Source: Helianthus annuus
Taxonomy: Eukaryota; Streptophyta; Magnoliopsida; Asterales; Asteraceae
Direction: 5' to 3'
Length of the DNA stretch: 64,000 bases
Assembly (NCBI RefSeq): GCF_002127325.2
Contig: NC_035443.2
Location: 29,869,090-29,933,089 of the forward strand
Below, one piece after another: positions 1 to 10,635 of the stretch. The number at the start of each line of letters is the position of its first letter. Position 1 is the first letter of the stretch. Position numbers and translations under genes: made by a program. The notes under the pieces were generated by a model, which saw nothing but the letters and a program-made list of their open reading frames with translations, did not search any database and had not been told where the DNA came from.

Positions 1-579
1 ATGCCCAAAAACAAACACTTGTTCAATAAAATATTAATGTATGAGCAAGAAACATCAAAAGTGATGCTTTTGCTCCAAATTCCCATTACAATTTCCACTA
101 ATTTTCTATTTGTATACAAACCAAATAAAATAATAAAAAGCACTCAATCTTCATTATGTTTGTGTTTCTTCCAATTTTGGAAAGTTTTTTCGTATTATCT
201 TTTTATGTAGGCCATGACAACCGTTTACATAAAATATTGTTCCTAACTTTTTATTGTTTTTATTATAATATTTTTTAATCTAAAGTTCGATATAGGGCAT
301 CCGATTATGTTTAAAGGAAAGTATAGGGTTTATGATTAATTCACATATTATAAGGACACACATTATCAAATCTCGTACTTATTTAATTGTTAAAGTGTAT
401 AATTTTCAACCTTTTCAGACCAATATCATGACTAAACCATTATTAATAGTACTTTTAGATAGTATTAGTTTTAATAAAACTATAACTCTAATATGACGTG
501 AAACTAAGTATCAGTTAAAGTAACAAAACGGGATTAATATGTTAAGTGAGTAAACGTGAGATGATGAATATGTGCCAAG

Positions 580-790
580 TGTTGGTGTGAGGTATTTATA
601 GAGATTTGGGGTGGGGGAGTTGACGACCTTCATTGGTATACACTCGCTATTCGCCCACCCTCCCAACCTTTCCGCTTTTATCACTCTACCCAAACCATAT
701 TTTCTTCTCTCTCTATCTCTCTCCTACTTTCTACATATAGGATCCTCTTTTTCTCTCTCTCCCTCTCTCCTCAATCCCCTGTCGTAATAA
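580..790 (+). promoter_or_regulatory. Possible core promoter with CT-rich tract
   Basis: TATTTATA at 593-600 is followed about 100 bases later by a long CT-rich run (699-775). Plant promoters and 5' UTRs often look like this. No start codon with a supported ORF follows, so this is only a weak suggestion. Confidence 0.2.
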
Positions 791-1004
791 CCTAGAGATT
801 CCCCCCATGTAAAAGGCCATTTCACGTACCCAACGGCTCATCACTTGCATCTATTGTGAGGGACGTTCTGAAGGACAAGCAGTGAAGATGGTCTTAGTGT
901 AATACTATACAATATTTGCTAGGTATAGTGGTAGGGATGTGCCCTTAGACCAAACCTAATGCAATGCATTTGAGGTGCATTTGTGACATGAATGATGAGT
1001 TGGA

Positions 1005-1036
1005 GGAGAGAGAGAGAGAGGGAGAGAGAGAGAGAG
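1005..1036. repeat. GA dinucleotide microsatellite
   Basis: Run of GA repeats interrupted by one GGG step, seen directly. Confidence 0.85.
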
Positions 1037-1394
1037 TAGAGAGGATGATAGAAATGTACTTGGCTAAGTGCATGCGTATGTAGAGAGAGAATAGAGTTTG
1101 TGAGTAGTGAGATCTTAAATAAAGAAAAAGAAACGAAAACAGAGTGAAGAGGGCGATGAAGTGGCAAAAGTTGTTGCAAAAATTTTGATCTTGCATTGGA
1201 GATGGTGTCTTCAAGTACATACTCATATGTGTCATTTGTATGTCATATAACATTTATGATGTTGGTATGTTTTGTTGTCTTGTGGTTCTTAGTCTGATGG
1301 TTCGAGGTCTTGATCATGGTATTCTAATTAGTTTAACTTTTTTTTGAAAGGCTCTAACTATTTGCATACCTTGGCAGGCTATCTACACTCTTAG

Positions 1395-1440
1395 GGTTAC
1401 ATACGCTTCGTAGAGACCTATACACAGCGTATAAAGGTAA
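1395..1440 (+). repeat. Left terminal inverted repeat of the MULE (degenerate)
   Basis: It aligns to the reverse complement of 48007-48050 with several mismatches. It carries copies of the ACGCNGCGTA sub-motif that recurs through 1444-1698. Confidence 0.5.
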
Positions 1441-1518
1441 CCCTATACGCTGCGTATAGGTCTCTACTCAGCGTATGTAAAGGGCAGGTACACGACCAGA
1501 CAGTCAAACCTAGTACCA

Positions 1519-1630
1519 TGTCAAATCAATCTGACATACGATGCGTATAGATCTATACGCAGCGTATGTTCATAAAGTAAGACGCTGCGTATAGGTCTAT
1601 ACGCAGCGTATGTTAGACTGATTTGACAAT
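1519..1630. repeat. 112 bp foldback in the MULE 5' region
   Basis: Two arms of about 50 bp are inverted copies of each other: one starts GTCAAATCAATCTGACATAC and the other ends with the near reverse complement ending GATTTGAC at 1630. Each arm itself contains inverted ACGCTGCGTAT/ATACGCAGCGT blocks (1535-1568 and 1581-1612). The structure ends about 180 bases before the MULE start codon. It could be a transposase-binding array, a nested foldback, or a source of hairpin RNA. Confidence 0.7.
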
Positions 1631-1812
1631 GATACGATGTTGTCCGTGCACATGAATAAAGCAATACGGGGAGTAGAGAGCTATACGCTGCGTATTTCAG
1701 TAAATTTAAAAGTCTATTTATCCATGCATCTCTGCTTCCCTTCGACATCATCTGTGCATTCATTTTTTCTGTATATCTTCAGTTTCTCTGTATCAAACAC
1801 AATATTGTTAAA

Positions 1813-2175
1813 ATGTCATCATTTTGGGACAAGAATTATTTCTACAATCGCTATTCTAATGACACATGGGGAGTAAATGATGCGAATGAGGAGGAGGTTG
1901 TGTCTAGAGTCCCTGTTGATCAAAAAACACAATTGCCAGACTTGAACGAGGCTCCGACTCCACCTGTTCATGAACCAAATTACACGGCGCATCAAGTGTA
2001 TCCCGGTTACGGATACGGGTATGAATCTCCGTTCATTCAACAAAGTGGATACGGTGCTGAGAATGCACCTGTTGATGAACCATATTACCCGACGCAGCAA
2101 TCGTATCCGGGTTACGGATACGGGGGTGAAGGTGGATACGGAGGTTACGGTGGATACGAGGGTGAAGGTGGATAC
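1813..2175 (+). pseudogene. MULE gene, N-terminal exon part 1 (Gly/Tyr-rich)
   Basis: The ATG at 1813 opens a frame of 121 codons up to insertion C. The protein starts MSSFWDKNYFYN, has an acidic stretch with LPDLNEAP (matching the DLNxxP form of the EAR repression motif), then repeats of GYGYE, PGYGYG and GGYGGYGGYEGEGGY type. The frame continues after removal of insertion C: the TSD GATAC (2171-2175 and 9341-9345) completes a Gly-Tyr repeat. The low-complexity Gly/Tyr composition resembles prion-like domains; its role in a transposase gene is unknown. Confidence 0.65.
2171..2175. repeat. Target site duplication GATAC, left copy
   Basis: Matches 9341-9345 exactly and flanks element C. Confidence 0.9.
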
Positions 2176-2648
2176 TGTTGGTGCACTACATCTATCGACT
2201 TCGTCTTGGATCGAGTCTTAGTCTTAGATTGTTAGATCGGGGCACGTTTTTCGAGGACACAGGAGATTGTACGTATTTTAGGAGATAGTTTCGCTTATAT
2301 GGTCATAGGTAGGTAGTTTCGCTTATTTGTCACAATGTAGTTTCGCTTATACGACAAGTGTTAGGTTCGCTTGTATGTCAGCTGGAGGTTTCGCTTATGT
2401 GACATGTACAATCAAGGGAAACCTCAGCAACTATATATAGCCTCATAAGCGAAACATTTGGGACGGATCTTGTAAGTCGTACCGAAGTGCTGCCGGATCG
2501 AGATTTGGATGTAAACTGTTATAAATCAATACAGAAAGGTGTTTAAAGAGATTTGCTAGCTGTTTCTACGTTGATTACTTGTTTTCCGCACCTGTAATTA
2601 ACGAAAACACCTCTGAACGACTCGTTCGGGTCGAAACACGATCCTACA
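2176..2648 (+). repeat. 5' LTR of element C (473 bp)
   Basis: Starts TGTTGGTGCAC and ends CGATCCTACA. It contains five direct GTTTCGCTTAT-type motifs (2288-2398), one inverted remnant, a TATATATA box (2432-2439), and one inverted ATAAGCGAAAC just downstream (2446-2456). Confidence 0.93.
2288..2460 (+). promoter_or_regulatory. Core promoter of element C bracketed by GTTTCGCTTAT motifs
   Basis: Direct motif copies start near 2288, 2315, 2339, 2365 and 2388. An inverted copy sits near 2415 (one base damaged here, intact in the 3' LTR), then the TATA box at 2432, then an inverted copy at 2446. Element B shows the same order in its own LTR. I infer a transcription-factor binding array; the factor is unknown. 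Confidence 0.55.
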
Positions 2649-2650
2649 AG

Positions 2651-2662
2651 TGGTATCAGAGC
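2651..2662 (+). other. Primer binding site of element C
   Basis: TGGTATCAGAGC two bases after the LTR, the standard complement of the initiator tRNA-Met 3' end. Confidence 0.9.
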
Positions 2663-2864
2663 TTCAGGAGGAGGAGTTCTGCAGAGAATAGCTGGAATTC
2701 GTCAAAATTTCTCACTTCTACACCTTCTTTCTTCAGTTCAGAAAGTTTCACAGGTCAAAATCAGCTCAAAATTTCAAGGATTGTGCGTAATAGGATAAAG
2801 ACAAATCCTGGAAAGTTTGGTGTTAAAATTTGCATTAAAAGTGGACTAAACTTACATCCGAATA

Positions 2865-3230
2865 GGTTCCGCTTATACTGACTTCCTATAGTTTCGCTTT
2901 TATGACCAGTTAGTTTCGCTCATAGGCACATAATATCAGGAGTTTCGCTTATTTGACTCAATGGTTTCGCTTGAAAGTTCCGCTTCAAATGTTATTCTTG
3001 GAGGTTTCGCTCCTAAGGTTACGCTTTTAGAGTCACTTTTGGTTTCGCTCATAAGGTTCCGCTTCAAAGATCAAGTGGTTTCGCTTGTTTGAACATCAAG
3101 TAGTTCCGCTCATTTGGACTTAGTGGTTCTGCTTATTTGGACTTACTAGTTCCGCTCGTTTGTACTTAGTGGTTTCGCTTATTCAGACATTCTAGTTCCG
3201 CTTTTGTGAACATTATTGTTTCGCTTTTAC
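2865..3230 (+). repeat. Leader array of about 17 GTTYCGCTYAT motifs (element C)
   Basis: Copies start near 2865, 2891, 2913, 2942, 2964, 2977, 3004, 3018, 3042, 3056, 3078, 3103, 3126, 3149, 3172, 3195 and 3219. Only the core is conserved and the spacers differ, so this is not a simple tandem repeat. It lies between the primer site and the gag start, on the same strand as the LTR copies. Confidence 0.85.
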
Positions 3231-3262
3231 GGTCTGTTGAGGAAAATTTATATAATTTGAAA

Positions 3263-6200
3263 ATGGACGAGGAATTTTTCAACGCATTCGCTACACCGGT
3301 TACCCCGATCACTGTTGCACAAACCACAATGCTTGAAAACGAAACGGGAACAATGCAAAAACCACCCAAACTGTTGAATATTGAAGAATATAAAGGATGG
3401 GAGGGTCGTTTCGAGAACTGGGTACAAGCGAATTATCTTGATGCATGGGAGTGTGTGGAAACGAAGCATGTGAGACCGCTAAATGATGATGAAGAGGAAG
3501 TGGCGATCAAAGACATGAATGCCGATGACAAGAAGAAGTACAAAATGAGAAAATGATGTTAAGCCTGCTACAACAAGCTGTGAAAGAGGATATAATGGTA
3601 TTGTTACAACACAAAGGGAGTTCGTATTCAATATGGAAAGCGTTGCGTTCAAAGTTTGTTGGTGGTCAGGAAATGGTGAAAAATAAGAAGTCGTGAAAAA
3701 GGAGTTTGATTTGTTTAGAGGATTGAAAAATGAGAGTACAAAACAGATCATTGAAAGATATTGTAACCTGTTGGTGAACATGAAGAGGTTAAGCATTAAC
3801 AAAGAAAATGAAGAGTTAATTGAAAAACTTGCTGATGCTTTACCACATGAAACCTGCGGAACTTATCTGATGATGCTCAGGAACAAAAAGGGCTTTAGCA
3901 CGTTAACGTTGAGCAAATTTATTGAGAAGCTGAAAGCTCAAGAAATGGAACAAAGAAAGATTGTTCGGATGAAAGATTTCGATGGTGAACAGGATATTGG
4001 GTTATATTACAAAGCAGGGGTGAATGAAAAGTCTTCAAATCTATCTCCAAAAATAGAAACTGCTTATAACGCCAAGAATGCTTCTGGAAGTTCATCATCA
4101 GGATCAAGCAGCAAAACCAGTTTCACATCTTTTCCGTCTTTTGATCCAAACATTTCAGCAACAAAAAATGGGAGAAAACTTCAATGCAACATTGTATTAA
4201 ATCTTGAGAGTGATCAAGATTATTCTGAGGAAGTTGCTAAAAGTCAAATGTCTTTGTTAGGAATGGTCTTAGAGTCTTACAGTTGTTTTGTTGCAGGTCG
4301 TATCGGGAATCCAATGCTAACAAAGGAAGATTACAACCAGATAGACGCTGAAGAGATGGAGTTGATGGACATAAAGTGGTGCTTGGCTAGCGTGTTACGG
4401 AGAGCTGAGAAATTCAAGTAGATCACGGGGAGAGATGATCTTCGTGAGGTTAATGTTTCTACTTTAGGTTTCGACAAATCTAAAGTCACTTGTTTTCGTT
4501 GCAGGGAAAAAGGTCATTTCAAGAGGGAGTGTACTAACCGCGAAGCAAGTGGAGCTCAGAATCCGTTCAACAACAATAATGATTACTTTCGAAAAGCCAT
4601 CTACCATCAAGTTGCTCAACAACCATCTCAATAGCATCAACATCAAGCACAAACCGCACATTGAAGACCCATAATTGAAGATTCTGGAAAGAGAGCATGT
4701 GTGGTTAATCAAGAAGAAAAGAAATCATTCAACTGGGACAAATATGTTTCAGCTGATGGAAAAGCTTATTTGATTGATCAAGATGATGAGAAATTACCTG
4801 AGGGTTTTAGCTGGGAAAAGTTTACTTGGGATAACTACATTCCTGATCAAGCTACAGCTCACACAGCTTTTGTTGCCAAAGTTGAAGATGAAAGTGATGA
4901 TGATACTGAATATTATGCCAGACAAATGGAGAAACATCTGAAGATGATGGAAGAAAGTGACAGTGAGGATGAGAAAGCAAAGAAGAAAAAGAAGAAGGTG
5001 AAAACACCGGCGAGTAGTGATGATGAAACAACTCCGGTGATTCGAAAGAAAGTGAAAGTTCCAGAGTTCAAGATTGATGAAGAAGCTGTGGCTAAGAAGA
5101 GTCCAATAATTTGTGAAAATTGTGAAGTTATAAAGAAACAAAATAGTTCTTTGATTCACAATATGAACAGATTAAAGGAATCTTATGATGTGCTCAACAA
5201 AGCGATGAACATGTACAATAACACAAGTGAAGAGCAAGCAACTGCAATGAAAACACTCCAGGGAGCTTTCATGGTTAAACAAAAAGTTGTAAACAACTAT
5301 ATTGAAAAGTGTGCTGATCTCGAACAGAAACTTGAACTTCAACGAATTGAAACTGAAAGAGTTAATCGTTTATTAAAAAGTTACTCATGTTCATCTTATG
5401 TCATTGATAGGATTTATCCGATGGCTGAAAGCTTGAAGGCATTTGAAGACAATGAAGAAACTGAAGAAAAGAATGTTTCAGAAGAAAAGACTCCAGTAAA
5501 AAGGACCAAAAAGAAGAAAGACATTGAAAAGACATCATCTGGTAAGAACCAAGGTGTTAGTTACAGCAGATGTCCACCCCCGCTGGAAAATGGATATCTG
5601 GCTAGAAATCAAAATGATGAAAGAGTCAAAAAGGCAACAAATTTACAGTGGGAGTCGAAGTCGTCAGTCAATCTACCAGATAGTATTGATGTTGTGTTTA
5701 CATCGTCTGACGCTGATCAACAGTCTCAATTGATGAAGAAAGTCGTGGATCATGTGTTAGAAAACGATGAGATAGAGGAGTCAAAGTCAGAGTTCGTGTC
5801 AAAGTCACAATCTGGGTCAAGCACTCCGTGTCAAACAGAAAAACAGGACAAAATAGTTTATGATAGAAAATTTCTGTTATCAAAATCTAATTTGGATGAT
5901 GGATTGTTTAAAGTTGCTTATACTTTGAATGATTCTGACAAATTATATTCGGATGAGGAATTTCCAATAAGAGGTGTTAAAACTGAACTGATTAAAAAGG
6001 TTTTCAAACTCATAGAAATTAATATTTCTAAAATAAAAGACTTGTGTTTTAATGAAAAACATAATCCTTACACCTCAAGAGTTCAACAAAGATTAAATAA
6101 GAAAAAGGGTTACAGTTCTGGCTTTGGTTTCCAAAAGAAATCAAACCATAACGGTAATTTCAAAAAGAAAGTTCTTGGTTTTACTCCTACAGAAAAACAG

Positions 6201-6948
6201 AAAAATGAAAAATATGTTCGTGATTTTAAATCCAAAATGACATTTGTTTCAGGAACGTCATCTGAGGAAGAAGAAAAGAAAGATTTCTGGAGGCAGTCAA
6301 ATAATGAGTTCCTTGCAAAGAAGCAAAATAAATTGAAGAAGATGGCTGAGGAGAATACAGATACGAGAACCTGTTTCCGATGCAACATTGTTGGACATAT
6401 TGCCCGAGATTGTTCTAAGGCAATACAATCAAAACAGGGAGTATTTCGTAAACTCAAAGAGAAAGTAGTTGAGTTCGAACCACCAATTGATAGAACAAAA
6501 TTGTTTAAAGATTCTACATTTGAAATTGGTGAGAGTTCGAACAAGTTTTACAAGAAGAGAGCTAAATCTGACAACCAGAAATGGGTTGTTAAGAAGGTTG
6601 GTGAAAGCTCTAGCGATGATTCTGATAGGGCAAAATCAGAGGAGCTATCTTCTGGCGATGAAACTGATTGTGAATGATGAGGAATTTCCATCACTTCGGG
6701 CTGAGAATTATAAAAAGAAAATTGGTAAAGTTGAAATTTCTAACCAATTTTATAATGATAAACAGGAATTTGATACTGAAAAGGTCTTTAACCCCAAGGT
6801 AAAACACATCTTTGGAAAGATGATTGACCGAAAAGTCAAAGGGGTTAAAGAATTTTATGAAAAGAAGAGGAAAGGTAAGAAACCGAGTGCTGGTGACTCG
6901 GTGAAACCCAAGGCTGGTCAGGCTTGGGTGGATATTTTCTTTGACTAA
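3263..6948 (+). pseudogene. gag: Copia-type gag of element C, broken
   Basis: The start ATG at 3263 (MDEEFFNAF) is chosen because it matches the start in element B and follows the leader array. An N-terminal UBN2-like gag domain (WECVET, then the IWKALRSKFVG and KKEFDLFRG region) is followed by a CCHC knuckle CFRCREKGHFKREC near 4491. A Lys/Glu-rich stretch comes next, then a predicted coiled coil around MNRLKESYDVLNKAMNMYN, and a second knuckle CFRCNIVGHIARDC near 6371. The end is QAWVDIFFD. Breaks: a 1-base loss near 3549, an indel near 3692, TAG at 4419 and 4632, TGA at 4662, and a deletion with frameshift near 6670. An intact version would be about 1260 residues, much longer than an ordinary Copia gag. 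Confidence 0.88.
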
Positions 6949-8867
6949 AAACCTGACTTGCCGGAGCTCCCAGGTTGGTAAGCGTGGAGCATGAATCTGC
7001 ATCTTTCTTGAATTTTATTCGGTAACGTCAATCATACAAACGGTAAAGAGGTTTGTTTATGTTTTCAAGTGGTTAGAAGACTTAATTGTGTTTGATTGCG
7101 CATGGTAAATCAATGACATTAAGTTGTACTTGTATTTTCCTACAAGTAATTGAGAGACAAGATGATGAACCACATCCCCGAACTTATGTTTGATAAACCT
7201 ACAAGTGGTAAAATCAATCAAACTTATTTTCCGGAAAAACCATTTTGATTAAAACAAACTTAAGTGTTTTGAAATCTAAATGGGAAAATAGTTTGTTGAT
7301 AGGGGGAGTTCTGATTCTTTATGCCAAATGAATGGCGATTTGGTGTGTTTTGATATCAGTCGTCATATTTTTGTATAGTTTGGTTTACTTTTATGTGTCT
7401 AGTGGGTCAAGAGCTTAGATAGTTTTCAAGTTTCTTTAATGTGTTTGCATTTTAGGGGGAGTAGAAAAATTTCAGAAAATCCAAAAACATTAGAAAATTT
7501 GAAAAATACAAAAACATGATAAAACTAAAAATGAGTTCTTGTTGCATAAAAGAGGAAATGATAGTACATCAGTGGACTATCACAGCATGCTAAAGAAATG
7601 TAAAGCCAATTGTGATAAACAATCTTACTGCAGATGTGTCAGTAGATTTTCGCACATTTAGTAAATTGAAATGAGATATTAACCTAAATTCAAACTTGCT
7701 TAATTCGTGGGTAACTATTCTTGAATATATGGGTAACCCCCGAAATCTTGTTTGAAAGATCCCTCTTTTTGAGATACTAGGTCTTTATACTCTATGATAT
7801 CTGGGGTATTATTCCGGGACTTCTGCTGTATGGATGTACAGACCTAGTCCCCGAATAATACTTTCTGCAAAATGCTTTGAAATATAGCTCGCCCTCAGCA
7901 TTTTGATTAAACAATAAAATTGATAATCTTTGCTGTTGTAACAAAAGATCCTCTAAAGGGGACCCACCTAAAGTCGAAGCCGTCATCTCTCTGCGTATAC
8001 GGAAGTATCGACCTGAGCTCTCATGGCCCTCGCACATAACCCCCTTTACAGATATCATCTGTGGTATACTCACCTGTAAGACTGAACATTGGGATCTGGA
8101 TACAGGAGTATATTCGAGTGGAGTGATACACAATTAAGTTTAAGTTTCTAAAAAATTAATTTCGTATCTCGAATCAATTGAAATTTGTGTGAAAATTTAA
8201 AATGGACCAATATACTGACAAGCTAGGTAAATTGTTTAGAACTGAGAATGTTTAAAGCTTAACGGTGTTAGTGATTTGTCACAAATCTGATATGATCCTC
8301 TTGCACAAACTCACAAAAATATTGTCTGTAAATATTTTATTTCTACATTCTTTTGTTTTACAAGTGGTGTCAATCATTATCTTTCAGAAAATCCAAAAAG
8401 ATTTTAGTGAGTTTTAGCATAAATTTTGAAAAGACAAAAAGATTTTCGACAACTGATATTGAAAAACAGATTTTCAAAATTCTAAGTGCTAAACATGATG
8501 AACAGATGGTTTGGGAGATTGTAATATTTTGATAAAATGATACAATTTCAAATGGTTTATCAGTATCTGATTGGTTGATTGATCTGTGATAAGTTTCAAG
8601 TGGTGTCTATAGGCTTAATTGTTTGTCATAAAATTTATGTTTGTGGTAGAGTTTTGTGCAGAAAGAATCAACATTTGAGGGGGAGTACATGTTGGAAATG
8701 AGAATCTTAAATGATGTCAACATTCAAGAGAAGAAGTTTGTTGGTGATTTAAGAGTAAGAGATGAAGATAGAAAGAAAAGCCCAGAGACTGATCAAGACT
8801 GAAGATGCGAAGACACGACATTGTCAAAGACTCGATGAACGACTCCGTCAACATCTGAGGGGGAGTT
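6949..8867 (+). other. 3' non-coding region of element C with four polypurine tracts
   Basis: No pol domain is visible. AGGGGGAGT-type tracts lie at 7301, 7454, 8677 and 8857; only the last abuts the LTR. The block 7740-8150 (GC-balanced, with inverted segments) is strongly conserved in element B at 17880-18240. The tract at 8677 is followed by TGTTGGAAATG, which looks like a relic of an older LTR start. Confidence 0.75.
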
Positions 8868-9340
8868 TGTTGGTGCACTACATCTGTCGACTTCGTCTTG
8901 GATCGAGTCTTAGTCTTAGATTGTTAGATCAGGGCACGTTTTTCGAGGACACAGGAGATTGTATGTATTTGAGGAGATAGTTTCGCTTATATGGTCATAG
9001 GTAGGTAGTTTCGCTTATTTGTCACAATGTAGTTTCGCTTATACGGCAAGTGTTAGGTTCGCTTGTATGTCAGCTAGAGGTTTCGCTTATGTGATATGTA
9101 CAATCAAGCGAAACCTCAGCAAATATATATAGCCTCATAAGCGAAACATTTGGGACGGATCTTGTAACTCGTACCGAAATGCTGCCGGATCGAGATTTGG
9201 ATGTAAACTGTTATAAATCAATACAGAAAGGTGTTTAAAGAGATTTGCTAGCTGTTTCTACATTGATTACTTGTTTTCCGCACCTGTAATTAACGAAAAC
9301 TCCTCTGAACGACTCGTTCGGGTCGAAACACGATCCTACA
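8868..9340 (+). repeat. 3' LTR of element C (473 bp)
   Basis: Same length and ends as 2176-2648, with about 13 differences. The inverted AAGCGAAACC motif upstream of the TATA box (9124-9131) is intact here. Confidence 0.93.
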
Positions 9341-9345
9341 GATAC

Positions 9346-9521
9346 GGTGGATACGGGGGTGAATGTGGATACAGTGGATACGATGGATATGGGGTGAAGG
9401 TGGATACGGAGGCTACGGTGGATACGAAGAATACGGTGGATATGGTTATGAGCCCTGTAACACACCACTGTATGATGATTATGAACCATCTACCCCGGGC
9501 AATCCGTTTCAAATAAAGGAG
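9346..9521 (+). pseudogene. MULE gene, N-terminal exon part 2
   Basis: Continues the Gly/Tyr repeats after element C. A 1-base loss in a G run near 9391 shifts the frame; in the corrected frame the protein reads GYEPCNTPLYDDYEPSTPGN and then FQIKE. The exon ends AAGGAG before GTATCA at 9522. Joining it to 10636 in phase 0 gives KE followed by RFMSLTDLKNWVQE, a normal entry into a FAR1 domain. Confidence 0.6.
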
Positions 9522-9611
9522 GTATCACACTAATATTTGTATTATTTTTATAGTAATTATTATTATTGTTAGAATTATATTGTTATTGTTATTGTTAATG
9601 TTATTGTTCAA

Positions 9612-10204
<593 letters not shown>

Positions 10205-10276
10205 GTGGTGGTGGTGGTGGTGGTGGTGGTGGTGGTGGTGGTGGTGGTGGTGGTGGTGGTGGTGGTGGTGGTGGTG
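10205..10276 (+). repeat. (GGT)n microsatellite
   Basis: About 23 GGT units directly abut the TTG array. Confidence 0.95.
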
Positions 10277-10355
10277 CTGCTATTGTTGTTGTTGTTATTA
10301 TTATTTTTATTATTTTTGTTATTATTATTATTATTATTAGTGTTGTTGTTGTTGC

Positions 10356-10426
<71 letters not shown>

Positions 10427-10620
10427 GTATTGTTATTATTATTATTGTTTTTTGTTGTTATTATTATTATTATTGTTATTATTATTGTTGTTATTATTAT
10501 TATTATTAAAAATATTATTATTATTGTTGTTATTATTATTGTTATTTTTATTATTATTGTTGTTATTATTATTATTGTTATTATTGTTGTTATTATTATT
10601 GTTGTTATTATTATTATTAA
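10277..10620 (+). repeat. Mixed (TTA)n/(TTG)n microsatellite
   Basis: Interrupted ATT and GTT trinucleotides up to the intron acceptor, including about 20 perfect ATT units near 10358-10425. Confidence 0.95.
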
Positions 10621-10635
10621 CGTAACTTTTTTTAG

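Larger units (their letters stand above)
1..1394. other. Flanking DNA left of the MULE, no gene recognised
   Basis: AT-rich sequence without a convincing coding region; the short ORFs here have no recognisable domain. It contains a CT-rich stretch (about 699-775), a short GA microsatellite (1005-1036) and a TATA-like box (593-600). It may be the 5' region of a former host gene, because MULEs often insert near gene starts, but no downstream exon is visible. Confidence 0.6.
2176..9340 (+). mobile_element. Element C: gag-only Copia-derived LTR retrotransposon (TR-GAG type)
   Basis: This is a 7165 bp element with 473 bp LTRs starting TGTTGG and ending CCTACA, flanked by the 5 bp TSD GATAC. It has a tRNA-Met primer site (2651-2662) and a GAGGGGGAGTT polypurine tract before the 3' LTR. 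It encodes one long gag (3263-6948, broken). About 1.9 kb of non-coding DNA follows, with no protease, integrase, reverse transcriptase or RNase H. It must have depended on proteins from another element. I count about 13 differences between the two LTRs. Element B belongs to the same family. Confidence 0.92.

Noticed and set aside
1..210. 69-codon ORF at the window start
   Set aside because: AT-rich and low complexity with no domain; the window edge gives no context to support it.
2865..3230. Regularly spaced short repeats resembling a CRISPR array
   Set aside because: The repeat core is only about 11 bases and variable, the spacers are irregular, and it sits in the leader of a plant retrotransposon.
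4794..6544. Antisense ORFs opposite gag
   Set aside because: Shadow frames of an A-rich, Lys/Glu-rich coding region, without domains.
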